A DNA stretch of 64,000 nucleotides from Elusimicrobium sp. (GCA_015062115.1 SUVG01000002.1:124001-188000); one strand, 5' to 3'; positions 1 through 9,627 are shown, counted from the first letter of the stretch. Notes: generated from the letters alone by a model not told the origin. A program made the numbers and translations.

Positions 1-237
1 ATTTTTGGCTACGGCGGATAATTCGGCAATTAAGCGTTTGGCGCGGTCTACCGGCACATAAGTGGGGGCAAAGCCGTGGTCGATATCCACTCCGATATCT
101 TTGGAGGGCAAGTCGCGCACATGGCCAAAAGAACTGCGTACAATAAAATCGTTTCCTAAAATTTTACTAATCGTTTTTTGTTTGGTGGGAGACTCCACAA
201 TCACCAATTTTTTGCCTTTTACATTGGTAGTTGCCAT
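1..237 (-). CDS. topA: DNA topoisomerase I, N-terminal fragment
   Basis: This is the first 79 codons of a type IA topoisomerase, which relaxes negatively supercoiled DNA through a covalent 5'-phosphotyrosine. The gene runs off the left edge of the window, so only the beginning of the TOPRIM domain is visible. The N-terminal signature [19 protein letters not shown], with the catalytic TOPRIM glutamate in VESPTK, is followed by [11 protein letters not shown], both typical of TopA. The ATG at 237 has a good Shine-Dalgarno (AAGGAAG) upstream. It lies 19 bases downstream of dprA on the same strand; dprA-topA adjacency is common in bacteria and supports the call. The active-site tyrosine and the zinc-finger C-terminus lie outside the window. 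Confidence 0.95.
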   Translation of the reverse strand, partial: MATTNVKGKKLVIVESPTKQKTISKILGNDFIVRSSFGHVRDLPSKDIGVDIDHGFAPTYVPVDRAKRLIAELSAVAKN

Positions 238-256
238 AGTTCACTTCCTTATCAAA

Positions 257-1393
257 TTAAAATTTGCTCTTACTGTAGAGGCCGTTTTCGCAGGCTAAAA
301 AACCTTTTACCTCTAACTCAAATAAAATTCCAGCCGCCTCGGGCACATCGGCCCCGATGGCTTCGGCCACTTGGTCCAGGCTGGCTTGCCCGTCTCCCAC
401 CGCGGCCAAGGCTTCGCGTTCCCGGGGAGATAAATTATCCTGTTCTTTGTTGGGGGTAACGGACGGCGTTTCAAAGTAGCGAGCGTCCAACCCGAAACGA
501 AGTTGCTGTGGTATATAGTCTAGTATATCTGCGACGGAAGTTACAACCCCCGCCCCGTCCTTTATGAGAGAATTGGGGCCTGCGGATTGCGGACTGTCTA
601 TCGGGCCTGGAACGGCTAATACATCTTTTCCCATCTCCAAGGCCAGTTTAGCGGTGATGAGCGCGCCGGACTTAATTTCTCCTTCCGCCACCACAACGGG
701 TTGCGATAAACCGGCAATAATGCGGTTGCGGCGCGGAAAGTGAAAAGCATTGGGCGGCTTATTAAAGGGAAGTTCGGAAACAATGGCTCCGCCGTATTCC
801 AAAATAGCGCGCGCCAGGGCTCTGTTTTCCGGGGGATAACAACGCCCCACCCCGGTGCCGATAACGGCTACGGTAGGTTTTTTCAGGCGAACTGCCGCCG
901 CATGGCACTCGCTATCTATTCCGCGGGCCAAACCGCTGACAACCGTTACTCCGCAGGCGGTTAAGTCCCCCGCCAATTTGTGGGCAACACGGCGGCCGTA
1001 GGGGGTAATTTTGCGTGTACCCACCATGGCCACACAGGCTTGTTTGTCCGCGGGTAATTTTCCAAGCACATAAAGGGCAATAGGGGCCTCTTTAATGTTT
1101 CGTAAAGATTGGGGGTATTCTTCGTCTTCCGGCACATAAATGTGCCCGCCCAAAGCGGCTGTTTTATCCCATTCTTCTTGCGGGTTAACGGCAAAAGCAT
1201 CTCGCAAAAGATGGGCAGCGGTATCGGGGTTTAGGTTGGCTTCGCGGGCTAAAGTGGGGGCATCTTGGCGTAAGATTTCTTGTGCGGAGCCGAAAATTTG
1301 TATCAGTCTTTCTAACCAATCTGCCCGAAAGTAAAGAAAAGCGTTTAATTGAATACGGGCCAACCGTTCGGCGGCGGAGATGTTTTCGTTCAC
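257..1393 (-). CDS. dprA: DNA processing protein DprA (Smf)
   Basis: DprA binds single-stranded DNA entering during natural transformation and loads RecA on it in the cytoplasm. The 378-residue protein has the family layout: an N-terminal SAM/HhH-like segment (about 1-80), the Rossmann-like DprA core (about 100-300) with the motifs MVGTRKITPYGRR, VSGLARGID and FPRRNRIIAGLS, and a C-terminal winged-helix-like tail (about 310-375). Its start overlaps the end of comM by 4 bases (ATGA), so the two are probably translationally coupled, and topA follows. Together with comM and the pilin-like gene at 9628 it suggests competence for DNA uptake, although no channel or pilus motor genes are in the window. 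Confidence 0.95.
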   Translation of the reverse strand: MNENISAAERLARIQLNAFLYFRADWLERLIQIFGSAQEILRQDAPTLAREANLNPDTAAHLLRDAFAVNPQEEWDKTAALGGHIYVPEDEEYPQSLRNIKEAPIALYVLGKLPADKQACVAMVGTRKITPYGRRVAHKLAGDLTACGVTVVSGLARGIDSECHAAAVRLKKPTVAVIGTGVGRCYPPENRALARAILEYGGAIVSELPFNKPPNAFHFPRRNRIIAGLSQPVVVAEGEIKSGALITAKLALEMGKDVLAVPGPIDSPQSAGPNSLIKDGAGVVTSVADILDYIPQQLRFGLDARYFETPSVTPNKEQDNLSPREREALAAVGDGQASLDQVAEAIGADVPEAAGILFELEVKGFLACENGLYSKSKF

Positions 1394-2928
1394 AGGTCAG
1401 CCACTCCTTTGCGATCCAACGGACGGTATTGCATTACTTCTACCAAGTGTTTGGTTTCTATGGACTCTTTCCCTTCCAAATCGGCAATCGTTCGGGCCGT
1501 TTTTAAGATTTTGTCCAAACTGCGTGCACTTAAACCGAATTTGCGCATAGCCGTTTCCAAAATGGTATCGGCTCCCGGAGGCAGTGTGCAAAAATCTTTA
1601 ATTTGTTTGGGTGTCATAAAGGCATTAGCCGTGGTGGGAGTGCCCGCAAAGCGTTTGCGTTGGATTTCACGCGCTTTGATGACCCGTTCGCGAATTTGAC
1701 CGGAAGACTCCCCTTCGCTTTTTTGGTTCCAGTCCGTATATTTGACGGGATTTAAGTTGACGGTTAAGTCAATACGGTCAAGCAACGGCCCCGAAATACG
1801 AGATTTGTAGCGGTTTACCTGCATGGGGGAGCAAGTGCAGGGTTTTAACGGATTTCCCAAATTACCGCAGGGGCATGGGTTCATGGCGGCTACTAAAGTA
1901 AAGCGGGCCGGATAGGACACCGTTTCTTTCGCGCGGGAAATGGTCACACGGCCGTTTTCCAACGGTTCGCGCAGGACTTCTAAGGAAGAACGCGAAAATT
2001 CGGCAAATTCGTCCAAAAAGAGTACGCCGTTGTGCGCCAGGGAAACTTCGCCCGGGCGCGGAGAGGAACCTCCGCCGATAAGGGCAACATCGGAAATGGT
2101 GTGGTGCGGATCTCGAAACGGACGGCGGGTTAAGAGTTTGCTTTTTCCCATCAAATTACAAATGGAATAAATTTTGGTAATTTCCAACGATTCTTCCTGC
2201 GTGAGCGGCGGCAAAATACCGGGGAAGCGTTTGGCCAACATACTTTTTCCCGTGCCGGGAAGGCCAATCATCAGCACATTGTGCCCGCCTGCGGCGGCAA
2301 TTTCCAAGGCTCTTTTGGCCAGGGCCTGCCCTTTTACTTCGCTGAAATCTACTTCCGGCAAGAGGTCTTCTTCCGCTTGGGGAAGGTAGTTGATTTTAAG
2401 GGCTGATGCATCTGTTTTTTCTTCCAAATAGTCGGCTAACTCTTTTAAGGTATGCGGTGTGATAAACGGCGCGCCCGATACTTGCCCTTCCAATACATTT
2501 TGAGGGGGGATAACCGCGGTTTTTTGCAGGCCTTTACAGGAAATCAGCATCGGCAGGACCCCGGCACACGGACGGAGCGAACCGTCCAATGCCAGTTCTC
2601 CCAAAACGAGTAAGTCTTTTAATTTGGCGGTGGCTTGAGGGGAAAGTTGTTCGCTGGCGGCTAAGATGCCAAGGGCAATCGGTAAATCGAATTGTGTTCC
2701 GCTTTTGCGCAGTTCTGCCGGGCTTAAATTGACGGTGATGCGTTTGGAAGGGAAGTCGAACCCGCTGTTACGAACGGCCGCCACCACGCGTTCTTTGCTT
2801 TCGCGCACTTCGGCATCGGGCAGACCCACCACGGCCAGGGTAGGAAAACCGGGGGCAATATCTACCTCTACGGATACGGTAAATCCGTCGATTCCTTTGA
2901 TGCCCCCGGTAAAAACATTGGCTAACAT
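1390..2928 (-). CDS. comM: ComM / YifB family Mg-chelatase-like AAA+ helicase
   Basis: ComM is a hexameric AAA+ motor that promotes branch migration during integration of transforming DNA. The 512-residue product has the usual three parts: an N-terminal Lon-protease-like ChlI fold (about 1-180), an AAA+ Mg-chelatase core with Walker A GLPGTGKSM near residue 220 and Walker B GVLFLDEFAEF, and a C-terminal lid domain. A zinc-knuckle-like cysteine cluster (NPCPCGN followed by PCTCSP) sits in the AAA+ core, as is usual for YifB/ComM. Length is normal for the family. It lies 2 bases after the lipoprotein gene at 2931 and overlaps dprA by 4 bases. Confidence 0.93.
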   Translation of the reverse strand: MLANVFTGGIKGIDGFTVSVEVDIAPGFPTLAVVGLPDAEVRESKERVVAAVRNSGFDFPSKRITVNLSPAELRKSGTQFDLPIALGILAASEQLSPQATAKLKDLLVLGELALDGSLRPCAGVLPMLISCKGLQKTAVIPPQNVLEGQVSGAPFITPHTLKELADYLEEKTDASALKINYLPQAEEDLLPEVDFSEVKGQALAKRALEIAAAGGHNVLMIGLPGTGKSMLAKRFPGILPPLTQEESLEITKIYSICNLMGKSKLLTRRPFRDPHHTISDVALIGGGSSPRPGEVSLAHNGVLFLDEFAEFSRSSLEVLREPLENGRVTISRAKETVSYPARFTLVAAMNPCPCGNLGNPLKPCTCSPMQVNRYKSRISGPLLDRIDLTVNLNPVKYTDWNQKSEGESSGQIRERVIKAREIQRKRFAGTPTTANAFMTPKQIKDFCTLPPGADTILETAMRKFGLSARSLDKILKTARTIADLEGKESIETKHLVEVMQYRPLDRKGVADL

Positions 2929-2930
2929 AG

Positions 2931-4037
2931 TTAGTTAAAACTCAATACAATGGTGCTGGGTGTAATGTTTACTACCGTAAAATTAACATTGTACTTGCGG
3001 ATAATTTTAGCGGCTAATTCTTCGGGTGTGGAAATGTTTGCCGAAATTTCAAACTGGGCGCTGGAGTTGGCATAGCGCACTAAGTTGAAATCTTCAATTT
3101 CTCGTAAGTCTTTGAAAATGTCTTGAATTTGTTTCAGGCGCTCAATGGTGTTAACATCTTTTACCGTCAGTTGGAAAACTTGGGCGGAGTTGATGGCCGC
3201 GTTAATGGGTTCCACCAATTGTTTGGCGGCGGCTTCACACGCGGCGGAGATAGATTTTTGAGCGGCGATATCTTCCAGCGGATCCAAACCGCTTAATTGT
3301 TGGGCTCCCTCGGCCACTAACGCGTAGTTATGGGTGGCATAGGTGCGGATATTGGCGCGGGCCCGGTAGGACTTAAAGGGAGAAGTTGTTCCCGGCAAGG
3401 CGGCCAACGGATTGGAAACAACATCGGCCATGATGACAAAACGGGCCCCTTCTTGGCGGGCTTTATCCACCACCGGGTTGGGGTTTTCGATGTTGTTTTG
3501 ACTCAGGTTATCCCCGTTTACGAGAGCAAAAGATTGGTCTTTTAACGCACGGTAAATGGCTTGTTTGCATTCTTGGCGCAAAGATAAATCTTCGCCGACC
3601 GTTTCGCGGGAGGTAACCAAAATGTTCGTTTTTTTGGCAAACGCATCCGATTCGGATTGCTTGATAATATCCCCAATATCTTTTACAAGCACCATGGCTT
3701 TGATTTGGGTGTAAAATTCATCTCCTTTGCGGTACGACTTCTTAACAGCCGTGCGACGAATAAAACCGGCAGTTTTGGAGACGATTTTATCTTCCACCAG
3801 TTGGGCTTGATCCACGGTGGTGGCGGAGGAAATAAAGATGCCTGCCACTTTTTCTACGGCGGCTTTTTGGGCGGCTAAAATACCGTCTTTCTTCATTTGC
3901 TTTAGGTTGTTTTCATCGTAGGGGACTAACGATTCGGCCGTTACATACTCCCCTTCGCCTTTCGGGCCGATGCGTAAGGAACTGCAGGCAGACAAAGCCA
4001 AAGAGGCCGCTAAAAGAGATAAAACCAGTTTCTTCAT
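2931..4037 (-). CDS. LPP20/FlgT-like lipoprotein, 368 aa
   Basis: This is a predicted lipoprotein of unknown function. The N-terminus is a lipoprotein signal with lipobox L-S-A-C (Cys18). Residues about 45-130 resemble the N-terminal domain shared by LPP20-type lipoproteins and the flagellar protein FlgT: a helix rich in AQKAAVEKVAG, a valine-rich strand and a YRKGDEFYTQIKAMV strand. Residues about 130-260 look like a CsgG/FlgT-middle-type alpha/beta region (RFVIMADV), and the C-terminus is a small alpha/beta domain ending in IVLSFN. It shares one base with the stop of the smaller lipoprotein gene upstream, so the two form a coupled pair. No flagellar genes are nearby; the FlgT resemblance is fold-level inference only. 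Confidence 0.75.
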   Translation of the reverse strand: MKKLVLSLLAASLALSACSSLRIGPKGEGEYVTAESLVPYDENNLKQMKKDGILAAQKAAVEKVAGIFISSATTVDQAQLVEDKIVSKTAGFIRRTAVKKSYRKGDEFYTQIKAMVLVKDIGDIIKQSESDAFAKKTNILVTSRETVGEDLSLRQECKQAIYRALKDQSFALVNGDNLSQNNIENPNPVVDKARQEGARFVIMADVVSNPLAALPGTTSPFKSYRARANIRTYATHNYALVAEGAQQLSGLDPLEDIAAQKSISAACEAAAKQLVEPINAAINSAQVFQLTVKDVNTIERLKQIQDIFKDLREIEDFNLVRYANSSAQFEISANISTPEELAAKIIRKYNVNFTVVNITPSTIVLSFN

Positions 4038-4483
4038 TATTTACCCTCCGGGTCAATTCCGGCGGCTTTTAGGCGTTCGCGAGACAAGCGCATCACTACC
4101 GCACAACCGCCGTCTTGTAAGTATTCGGTGGAAATCAACTCCATTTGTTGCACGATTCCTTCGGAGGAAGACTCTATCGTGCTACCGGTGGAAAGTGCAT
4201 CTACCACTTGCACATGGGCTTCCAAATGCGAACCGTAAAGCACTTCCGTGGCGCGTTGATACGCATGAGCGATGGCGGCTTCGCGGCTCATGATGCGGCG
4301 TTGCGAGTCGCTGGTGTGGGCCGGGTTGGCGGCTCCAAAACCGCGCACCCACAGGTAATCTCCCGTCAGTAAAGTATCATTAAAAGAAGGCGCAATTGCC
4401 CCGTCTTTTACCGCGGTTTTAAGCCCGCCCGCGCACGCGCACAGGCAACACACACAAGCACACAAAGCAAGCAGTTTTCTCAT
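4037..4483 (-). CDS. Small LPP20-like lipoprotein, 148 aa
   Basis: This is a predicted lipoprotein, function unknown. The signal peptide is unusually cysteine-rich (Cys 8, 10, 12, 13, 15 and 17); the best lipobox is L14-C-A-C17. The mature part has an SREAAIAHAYQRATEVLYG helix followed by two beta-strand stretches, which resembles the LPP20 fold and the N-terminal domain of the lipoprotein downstream. The two may therefore be distant duplicates or partners. It is 3 bases downstream of the DnaA-like gene and 1 base overlaps the next, placing both lipoproteins in the tpiA-topA transcript. I do not recognise a specific ortholog. Confidence 0.7.
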   Translation of the reverse strand: MRKLLALCACVCCLCACAGGLKTAVKDGAIAPSFNDTLLTGDYLWVRGFGAANPAHTSDSQRRIMSREAAIAHAYQRATEVLYGSHLEAHVQVVDALSTGSTIESSSEGIVQQMELISTEYLQDGGCAVVMRLSRERLKAAGIDPEGK

Positions 4484-4486
4484 ATA

Positions 4487-7400
4487 CTACCTCAAGAGTT
4501 CCGAAATCACTTTTACATAGGTGCTGGGGGCTTTTACGTTTTCGTAATTGATAATACCGCAACGAATCAGCATGATTTCCAACATGTGCGTTAAAATATC
4601 GTAGAAGTTTTCACGCACGGACGGATCGCAAGCAGATTTTTGGGGCCCTAAAATAACAGCACCTTTCAATTTTTTATTATCGCACAAGTTAGCGATTTTG
4701 AAAGCGGAAGAGATAACATTTTCCGTTGCGTAAGAAGAACGAACCGCAATTTCAAACCCGCCGGGAACACCCAATTCTTTGGCGCGTTGTTCCAAAGCAT
4801 ATACCATCCAGTTCATCATGTGAGAACTGTTTTGCGGATAGAAGAAACCGATTCTTCCCCACTCTCCGTTTCCGGTAGTGGCTAAGGTGGTAATGGTTTC
4901 GGGCGATTGGTTCAACACTTCGCTGGTGGCATCTTCACCGGTGGTGGCCAAGAGTTTTTCAAAAATGTTGGCTTGAGAACGGTCATTTTCGTTCATATTG
5001 GCGAAGATTAAATTTTCCAATACTTTCAAGCGGCGGATGCTGCGGGTAACCGTGCCGAGCGTCATGTGCGGGCCGCTAAAGAAAGCGGTAATTTGGGCAT
5101 CGTTCAAATCTACCCCGTTATCCAACAGCATTTTTTTGACGATTTTTAAGTGTGCCGCGCCTTTAGCCGGTTTTAATTCGCTAATCCAACCCGAATCTAA
5201 CTTAAAGCGGAGGAGTTCTTCCAACTTGGCCAAACTTTCCGGCGGATATTTGGAAGTGATAACAATTTGCTTTTGTTCCTGGCGGAATTTGTTGAGCAAA
5301 GCGGAAATGTGGGCGCGGTTTTGTTCGTTAATGGCAATCAAGTGGATATCGTCGATTAACAATACTTTTACCGTATCCATGAATTTTTCGAATTTTTCGA
5401 TGTTGCCTTCCATTACATAACGCTGAATCCCGCGGGAAAGACGGACACCGTTAGTCATGAAGATGTTTTCTTGTCCGTATTTTTTGGAGAAGGCATAGGC
5501 CATGGCATTTAGGAAGTGCGTTTTCCCTGTGCCGGTGGAACCGTGAAGCACGAGCGGATTGTACATTTTGCCGGGGGTTTCAATGACCGAAATGGCCGTA
5601 GCATGCGCAAAACGGTTTACCGACATTACCATATTTTCCAAGGTGTAAGTGGGCACGAGCGGCACTTCAAGCGGCCAGTTATGTTTTTTAAGTTCGGAAA
5701 GAGGGATTTCGATGGAGTGGTCGATGGTTTTGGTTTTTTCAATCGTAGTGTTAGCCGCCGCGGGTTCCGGTTGTGGCGTAGCAGGGGCCGGTTGAGCCGG
5801 GGTAGGAGGGAGCACCGGAGCAGGCGCGGGAGCGGGTGTACCGGGCGCGACCGGGCCGGCAGGCATAGCAGGAGTCGGCGGAACGGGTGCAGCAGGGGCC
5901 GGCGGTTGCGGCGTGGCAGGCGTTTCCGTCTTGCGTCTGATTCTAAAAGTAGTTTTTAATTCGTTGTTTTCTTCCATATCTTTTTCCCTCTGTATAACTG
6001 TTGAATTGTTTTGCGGTTGCTGCTCTTTTTTTCTTCCCACCAAGCGTAAAATTTTTTGTTTTCGTTTTGGGGGTGCGGCTTTTGTATCGGCGGCCGCAGG
6101 CGGCGGAGTGGAGGACGCGGTTTGAGGCGGGGCGGCAGGCTCCGCGGTAGGCCTTTCAACCTGTGCCTTCATCAGTTCCGTATTAAGAGTGGTTTCTAAA
6201 TTGAAAGTTTTATCCAGCGAATCTGTTTTTTGCCCTTGAACGGTGTTCAACAATACTTCTTCCGGGCAATCGCTGATGAGTTGGCCTTCCGTATGCGCCG
6301 TAGCCGTTTCCGTCGGTTGAGACACAGGGGGTTCTTGGGCCTGCACGGCCAAAGGCTCGCTCTGTTCTGCTTCCGGTTCTTCCTCAGGCATTGCGTAAGA
6401 ACGGGCATACTGCATTTGCATACCGGTATTGAGAGTCGTTTCCAAATTAAAAGTTTTATCCAAAGATTCTTCGTCCATACCGTCTTTAACGGGCGGTACG
6501 GTATTCAAAATTTCTTCTTCGTTGGGCAACTCCCTGGCGGATACAATTTTGCAATTTTCTTGCGAGAAAACAGTTTTTTGTGCCGCTTGGATAATCTCCT
6601 GTTCTTGGGGAGAGGTCGGCAACGGTACCGGAATTTTCCACCGCAAAGTGGCTTCCGCCACATCGGGGATTTCTTCCACTTTGGAACTTAAAGTAAAAGT
6701 TCCTTGGGTTGCAGTCATGGTATTGGCTAAATTTTCTTCTTTTTGATCTTCTTTTTCCGTTTGTTCCACGGGGCGAGCCTGAACGCGCAGTTCAATCGAT
6801 TCGCCCGCATCTTTGCCCTTGTTCGGATCCGGTTTAGGGGCGGGCTTTTCTGCGGGAACTTCCGGCGCTTTGGGAGCGGCGGGTTCTTTGGTTGCGGAAG
6901 CGGACGGGGCGGCAGGCGCTTGAGGCGTCGGCTGCTGGGCATGTTCCACAAAGCCTAAATCTTTTTGAGCCAAGCGATCCGTTACGTCTTTTAAGTCGTC
7001 TAAATCGATAATACAAGTTTGATCTTTGATTTTCTGTTCAAAGACATTAAAAGAATCTTCTAAATGGGGTTTCCCGTCGGCGAGGACATCGATTTTTTGT
7101 TCGCGTTGAATTTGGGAATTTTTAACGAGTTTTTGATTTTCCAAATCTAAAAACATATCGTATTTTGTTTCCGCACCGAAAATATCATCTAAAGGCATTT
7201 GTCCGAGTAAGGTGCCTTCCATATCCTTGATAAGCATATCCTTATCGTTGATGGTAATTTCGTTGGAATTTTCCTTGGTGTTTAAGGAAGGGGTTTGCAC
7301 GGTTTGGTGTTCTAATCCCATTTCGGCGGAGCCTTCCGGCGCAGAAACCTGTTGAGATTGCAAATCTTCCACGGGAGCCGGCGGTTGCGGCGCATCCTGC

Positions 7401-7774
7401 GGGGTGCGGAAAAAACTTTCGGAGGGGTCTAAAGTCATAAAAGTAGGGAAATTTTTATCTTCTTTGGTTACTTCGTTATTAAAAAGAGGGTCACCCAAAA
7501 TTCCGCCCGGTACGAATTGGTTTACTTTGTTGGTTTGTTCCACCCCTTCGCGTACAGCGGTGCGAATTTTTTCCAGGGTGTCTTCGTCCAGGTCTGCAGG
7601 CAGTTCAAACGCATACACATAAGGCGCTACCGCCGGAGTGGGGGGGTGCACATAGCCTTGTAATTTTTTGGCAATTAAACGGGCATCATGCTCCGTCCCG
7701 TCCGTAACGAGCGTGTAACAAAGAGAACCCGCTTGCTGGTCCAGGCGGGAGATAATATCCCAGTTGTTAATCAT
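4487..7774 (-). CDS. Large DnaA-type AAA+ protein with Pro-rich linker (1095 aa), not a replication initiator
   Basis: Residues about 700-920 form a DnaA/Hda-type AAA+ module: Walker [10 protein letters not shown] near residue 745 and Walker [12 protein letters not shown] near 805, both close to the DnaA versions, followed by sensor-type segments ([12 protein letters not shown]). The DnaA domain IV helix-turn-helix that binds the origin is absent. In its place is a 160-residue alpha/beta domain (about 935-1095) that I do not recognise. The N-terminal 100 residues form another small unrecognised domain. Between them lie about 500 residues of acidic and Pro/Ala-rich linker carrying a near-identical motif twice, near residues 436 and 516 ([12 protein letters not shown]), plus weaker TF-x-L-like copies. 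The gene overlaps deoC by 4 bases and precedes two lipoprotein genes. It is probably a cytoplasmic ATPase acting as a scaffold or regulator; function unknown. Confidence 0.8.
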   Translation of the reverse strand: MINNWDIISRLDQQAGSLCYTLVTDGTEHDARLIAKKLQGYVHPPTPAVAPYVYAFELPADLDEDTLEKIRTAVREGVEQTNKVNQFVPGGILGDPLFNNEVTKEDKNFPTFMTLDPSESFFRTPQDAPQPPAPVEDLQSQQVSAPEGSAEMGLEHQTVQTPSLNTKENSNEITINDKDMLIKDMEGTLLGQMPLDDIFGAETKYDMFLDLENQKLVKNSQIQREQKIDVLADGKPHLEDSFNVFEQKIKDQTCIIDLDDLKDVTDRLAQKDLGFVEHAQQPTPQAPAAPSASATKEPAAPKAPEVPAEKPAPKPDPNKGKDAGESIELRVQARPVEQTEKEDQKEENLANTMTATQGTFTLSSKVEEIPDVAEATLRWKIPVPLPTSPQEQEIIQAAQKTVFSQENCKIVSARELPNEEEILNTVPPVKDGMDEESLDKTFNLETTLNTGMQMQYARSYAMPEEEPEAEQSEPLAVQAQEPPVSQPTETATAHTEGQLISDCPEEVLLNTVQGQKTDSLDKTFNLETTLNTELMKAQVERPTAEPAAPPQTASSTPPPAAADTKAAPPKRKQKILRLVGRKKEQQPQNNSTVIQREKDMEENNELKTTFRIRRKTETPATPQPPAPAAPVPPTPAMPAGPVAPGTPAPAPAPVLPPTPAQPAPATPQPEPAAANTTIEKTKTIDHSIEIPLSELKKHNWPLEVPLVPTYTLENMVMSVNRFAHATAISVIETPGKMYNPLVLHGSTGTGKTHFLNAMAYAFSKKYGQENIFMTNGVRLSRGIQRYVMEGNIEKFEKFMDTVKVLLIDDIHLIAINEQNRAHISALLNKFRQEQKQIVITSKYPPESLAKLEELLRFKLDSGWISELKPAKGAAHLKIVKKMLLDNGVDLNDAQITAFFSGPHMTLGTVTRSIRRLKVLENLIFANMNENDRSQANIFEKLLATTGEDATSEVLNQSPETITTLATTGNGEWGRIGFFYPQNSSHMMNWMVYALEQRAKELGVPGGFEIAVRSSYATENVISSAFKIANLCDNKKLKGAVILGPQKSACDPSVRENFYDILTHMLEIMLIRCGIINYENVKAPSTYVKVISELLR

Positions 7775-8415
7775 TTTCCCTCTACAATTTTTACGCCGCT
7801 GCTGGCGCCGATACGGGTAGCCCCTGCGGCTACCATGGCATCAAAATCTTCCCGCGAACGCACTCCGCCGGAGGCTTTTACCTGCATTTCGGCCGGAATA
7901 GATTTTTTCATTAAAGCCACATCGGGTGCGGTCGCTCCGCCGCCGGTAAAGCCGGTGGAGGTTTTTACAAAGTCCGCCTTGGCCTCTGCGGAAAGTTCGC
8001 AGGCTTTTACTTTTTCTTCTTCCGTCAGTTGGGAAGTTTCGATAATCACTTTTAAGATGAACCCTTCGCACGCGGCACGCACGGCTTTAATGTCGTTCAA
8101 AACGGTGTCGTAATCTTTGCTTTTTAAGGCGCCGAGGTTGATGACCATGTCAATCTCTTCGGCGCCGTTTTTCAAAGCGTCTTGGGTTTCGTATGCTTTT
8201 ACCGCGGAGGTATTGGCCCCCAACGGAAAACCGATGACCGTACATACTTTTACATCTGTTCCTTGCAAGAGTTCCTTGGCGTAAGATACCCAATACGGGT
8301 TTACGCACACACTGCAAAAGCCGTATTCGCGGGCTTCTTGGCAGATTTTGGCAACATCTTCTTTGGAAGCAACGGGTTTTAAGATAGTATGGTCGATCAG
8401 TTTGGCTAAGTTCAT
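7771..8415 (-). CDS. deoC: Deoxyribose-phosphate aldolase
   Basis: DeoC cleaves 2-deoxyribose 5-phosphate to glyceraldehyde 3-phosphate and acetaldehyde, the last step of deoxynucleoside catabolism. The 214-residue protein is a TIM barrel with the Schiff-base lysine motif KTSTGF, the second conserved lysine in KASGGVR and the catalytic aspartate segment [12 protein letters not shown] chose the ATG at 8415 rather than an in-frame start 17 codons upstream, because homologs begin at [10 protein letters not shown] and an AGAGG Shine-Dalgarno lies just before it. It is 13 bases downstream of tpiA, whose enzyme handles the triose product, so the pairing makes metabolic sense. Its stop overlaps the start of the DnaA-like gene. 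Confidence 0.95.
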   Translation of the reverse strand: MNLAKLIDHTILKPVASKEDVAKICQEAREYGFCSVCVNPYWVSYAKELLQGTDVKVCTVIGFPLGANTSAVKAYETQDALKNGAEEIDMVINLGALKSKDYDTVLNDIKAVRAACEGFILKVIIETSQLTEEEKVKACELSAEAKADFVKTSTGFTGGGATAPDVALMKKSIPAEMQVKASGGVRSREDFDAMVAAGATRIGASSGVKIVEGK

Positions 8416-8428
8416 ACGAAACCTCTTT

Positions 8429-9184
8429 TTAGTTAAAGTTGATGATGCGGGCAAATTTATCCGCAATTAAGGACTGACCGCCCACCAAGGCGCCGTCCAC
8501 ATCGGGTTTGGCCATGATTTCATCTACATTGGAATCTTTCACGCTGCCGCCGTACAAAATGCGGGTGGCTTCGGCATAAGCGGCGGAATAGGCTTTGGCC
8601 AAGTAAGCGCGGATAGTGGCGTGTACTTCTTGGGCTTGTTCGGGCGTGGCGGTTTTGCCGGTACCGATGGCCCAGACGGGTTCGTAAGCAATTACGAGGC
8701 CGGCCAATTGTTCTTCGGTAAAATCTTTCAAGCCGTTTTTGAGTTGGTTTTCAATAACTTCCAAGGTTTTGTTGGCTTCGCGTTCTTCCAAGGTTTCGCC
8801 TACGCAGAAGATTACTTTAATGCCATGGCGCAAAGCGGCGGCTACTTTTTTGTTCAAAATTTCATCGGTATCACCGAAAACGCTTCTGCGTTCGCTGTGG
8901 CCGATTAAGGTGTGGGTGGCGCCGGCATCTTTGGCTTGTACGGGGGAAACGGCGCTGGTGAAAGCACCTTTGTCTTCCCAGTGGACATCTTGAGCGGATA
9001 CTTGGATATCGGAGCCTTTGGCGAGTTCGGCCACTTTGGCTAAAGAAGTGTAAGACGGGGCAACAATAATTTCTACATTGTTTTTATTGCCGGCTTTGGT
9101 TAAAGCAGTAATCAAGGCTTCGGATTCGGCCAAGGTGTTGTGCATTTTCCAGTTTCCGGCGATAATGGGGGTTCTGTTGGTCAT
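8429..9184 (-). CDS. tpiA: Triosephosphate isomerase
   Basis: TpiA interconverts dihydroxyacetone phosphate and glyceraldehyde 3-phosphate in glycolysis. The 251-residue TIM barrel carries the active-site lysine in GNWKMH, the electrophilic histidine in LIGHSERR, the catalytic glutamate in [11 protein letters not shown] and the phosphate-binding LYGGSV loop. The ATG at 9184 has a GAGG Shine-Dalgarno; a longer in-frame reading upstream would run through the promoter and is rejected. It is the first gene of the leftward transcript that continues through deoC to topA. Confidence 0.97.
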   Translation of the reverse strand: MTNRTPIIAGNWKMHNTLAESEALITALTKAGNKNNVEIIVAPSYTSLAKVAELAKGSDIQVSAQDVHWEDKGAFTSAVSPVQAKDAGATHTLIGHSERRSVFGDTDEILNKKVAAALRHGIKVIFCVGETLEEREANKTLEVIENQLKNGLKDFTEEQLAGLVIAYEPVWAIGTGKTATPEQAQEVHATIRAYLAKAYSAAYAEATRILYGGSVKDSNVDEIMAKPDVDGALVGGQSLIADKFARIINFN

Positions 9185-9255
9185 AGATAAATTCCTCTTT
9201 ATAAAAAGTGATATAGTGGCACGGCCTCGCGTTCGGGCGAGACTCTTCCTATTAA

Positions 9256-9284
9256 ATACTATCATATAGAAAGCGAATTGAAAA
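9256..9284 (-). promoter_or_regulatory. Promoter of the tpiA-topA transcript
   Basis: Reading leftward, a -35 box TTTTCA and a -10 box TAGTAT are separated by 17 bases. This is about 70 bases upstream of the tpiA start and in AT-rich DNA, as expected for a sigma-70-type promoter. It is inferred from sequence match only. Confidence 0.5.
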
Positions 9285-9530
9285 GATGTTTTTAATTGTT
9301 TTTTGAGAGACCCCTTTTGCCGATGTGCAGAACACAACTTACATTGGGAAAAAAGGGTAAAAATTATCCATACCCAAACCTGACAGACTGCTCTGTTTTT
9401 TAGGAAGATTTAATATTCTTTGTTTGTGGCGGTGTTAACTCCACCATTTACCTGTTTATCAAATGCGCCTTGGGGCGACTACTTTTTATTTTTTTGGGGG
9501 CCGTAAAAGAAGGGGTTTCTCGCCCAAGGC

Positions 9531-9559
9531 TTGACCCGTTTTTTTTTCTTACAATAGTG
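9531..9559 (+). promoter_or_regulatory. Possible promoter of the pilin-like gene
   Basis: A good -35 box, TTGACC at 9531, is followed after a T-rich spacer of about 16-18 bases by a poor -10 region (AATAGTGCT). The predicted start of transcription would give a leader of about 60 bases. The -10 match is weak, so this is tentative. Confidence 0.35.
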
Positions 9560-9627
9560 CTAATCGGCAGGCAGGAAGAATTGTAGTATTGTTTGTTTGC
9601 CGTAAATCTGTTTATAAGAGGTTTTGT

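Larger units (their letters stand above)
9185..9627. other. 443-base intergenic region between divergent tpiA and the pilin-like gene
   Basis: No convincing protein gene lies here. The left third holds the tpiA leader and promoter. The middle has several small potential stem-loops: GGGTA/TACCC around 9354-9375, ACAGA/TCTGT at 9383-9396 followed by six T, and CGCC/GGCG near 9465-9477 followed by T-rich sequence. Each is weak on its own. The right end has a TTGACC box and the leader of the pilin-like gene. A small RNA or a long regulated leader is possible but unproven. Confidence 0.5.

Noticed and set aside
5516-5959. Arg/Gly-rich plus-strand reading frame opposite the DnaA-like gene
   Set aside because: It is the complement of the Pro/Ala-rich linker; the low complexity comes from the linker, and no start signals support it.
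9213-9227. Possible sigma-54 site (TGGCACG-N4-CGCG) on the plus strand
   Set aside because: The -12 element is TCGC or CGCG rather than TTGC, it lies 400 bases from the pilin-like gene, and it falls within the tpiA leader.
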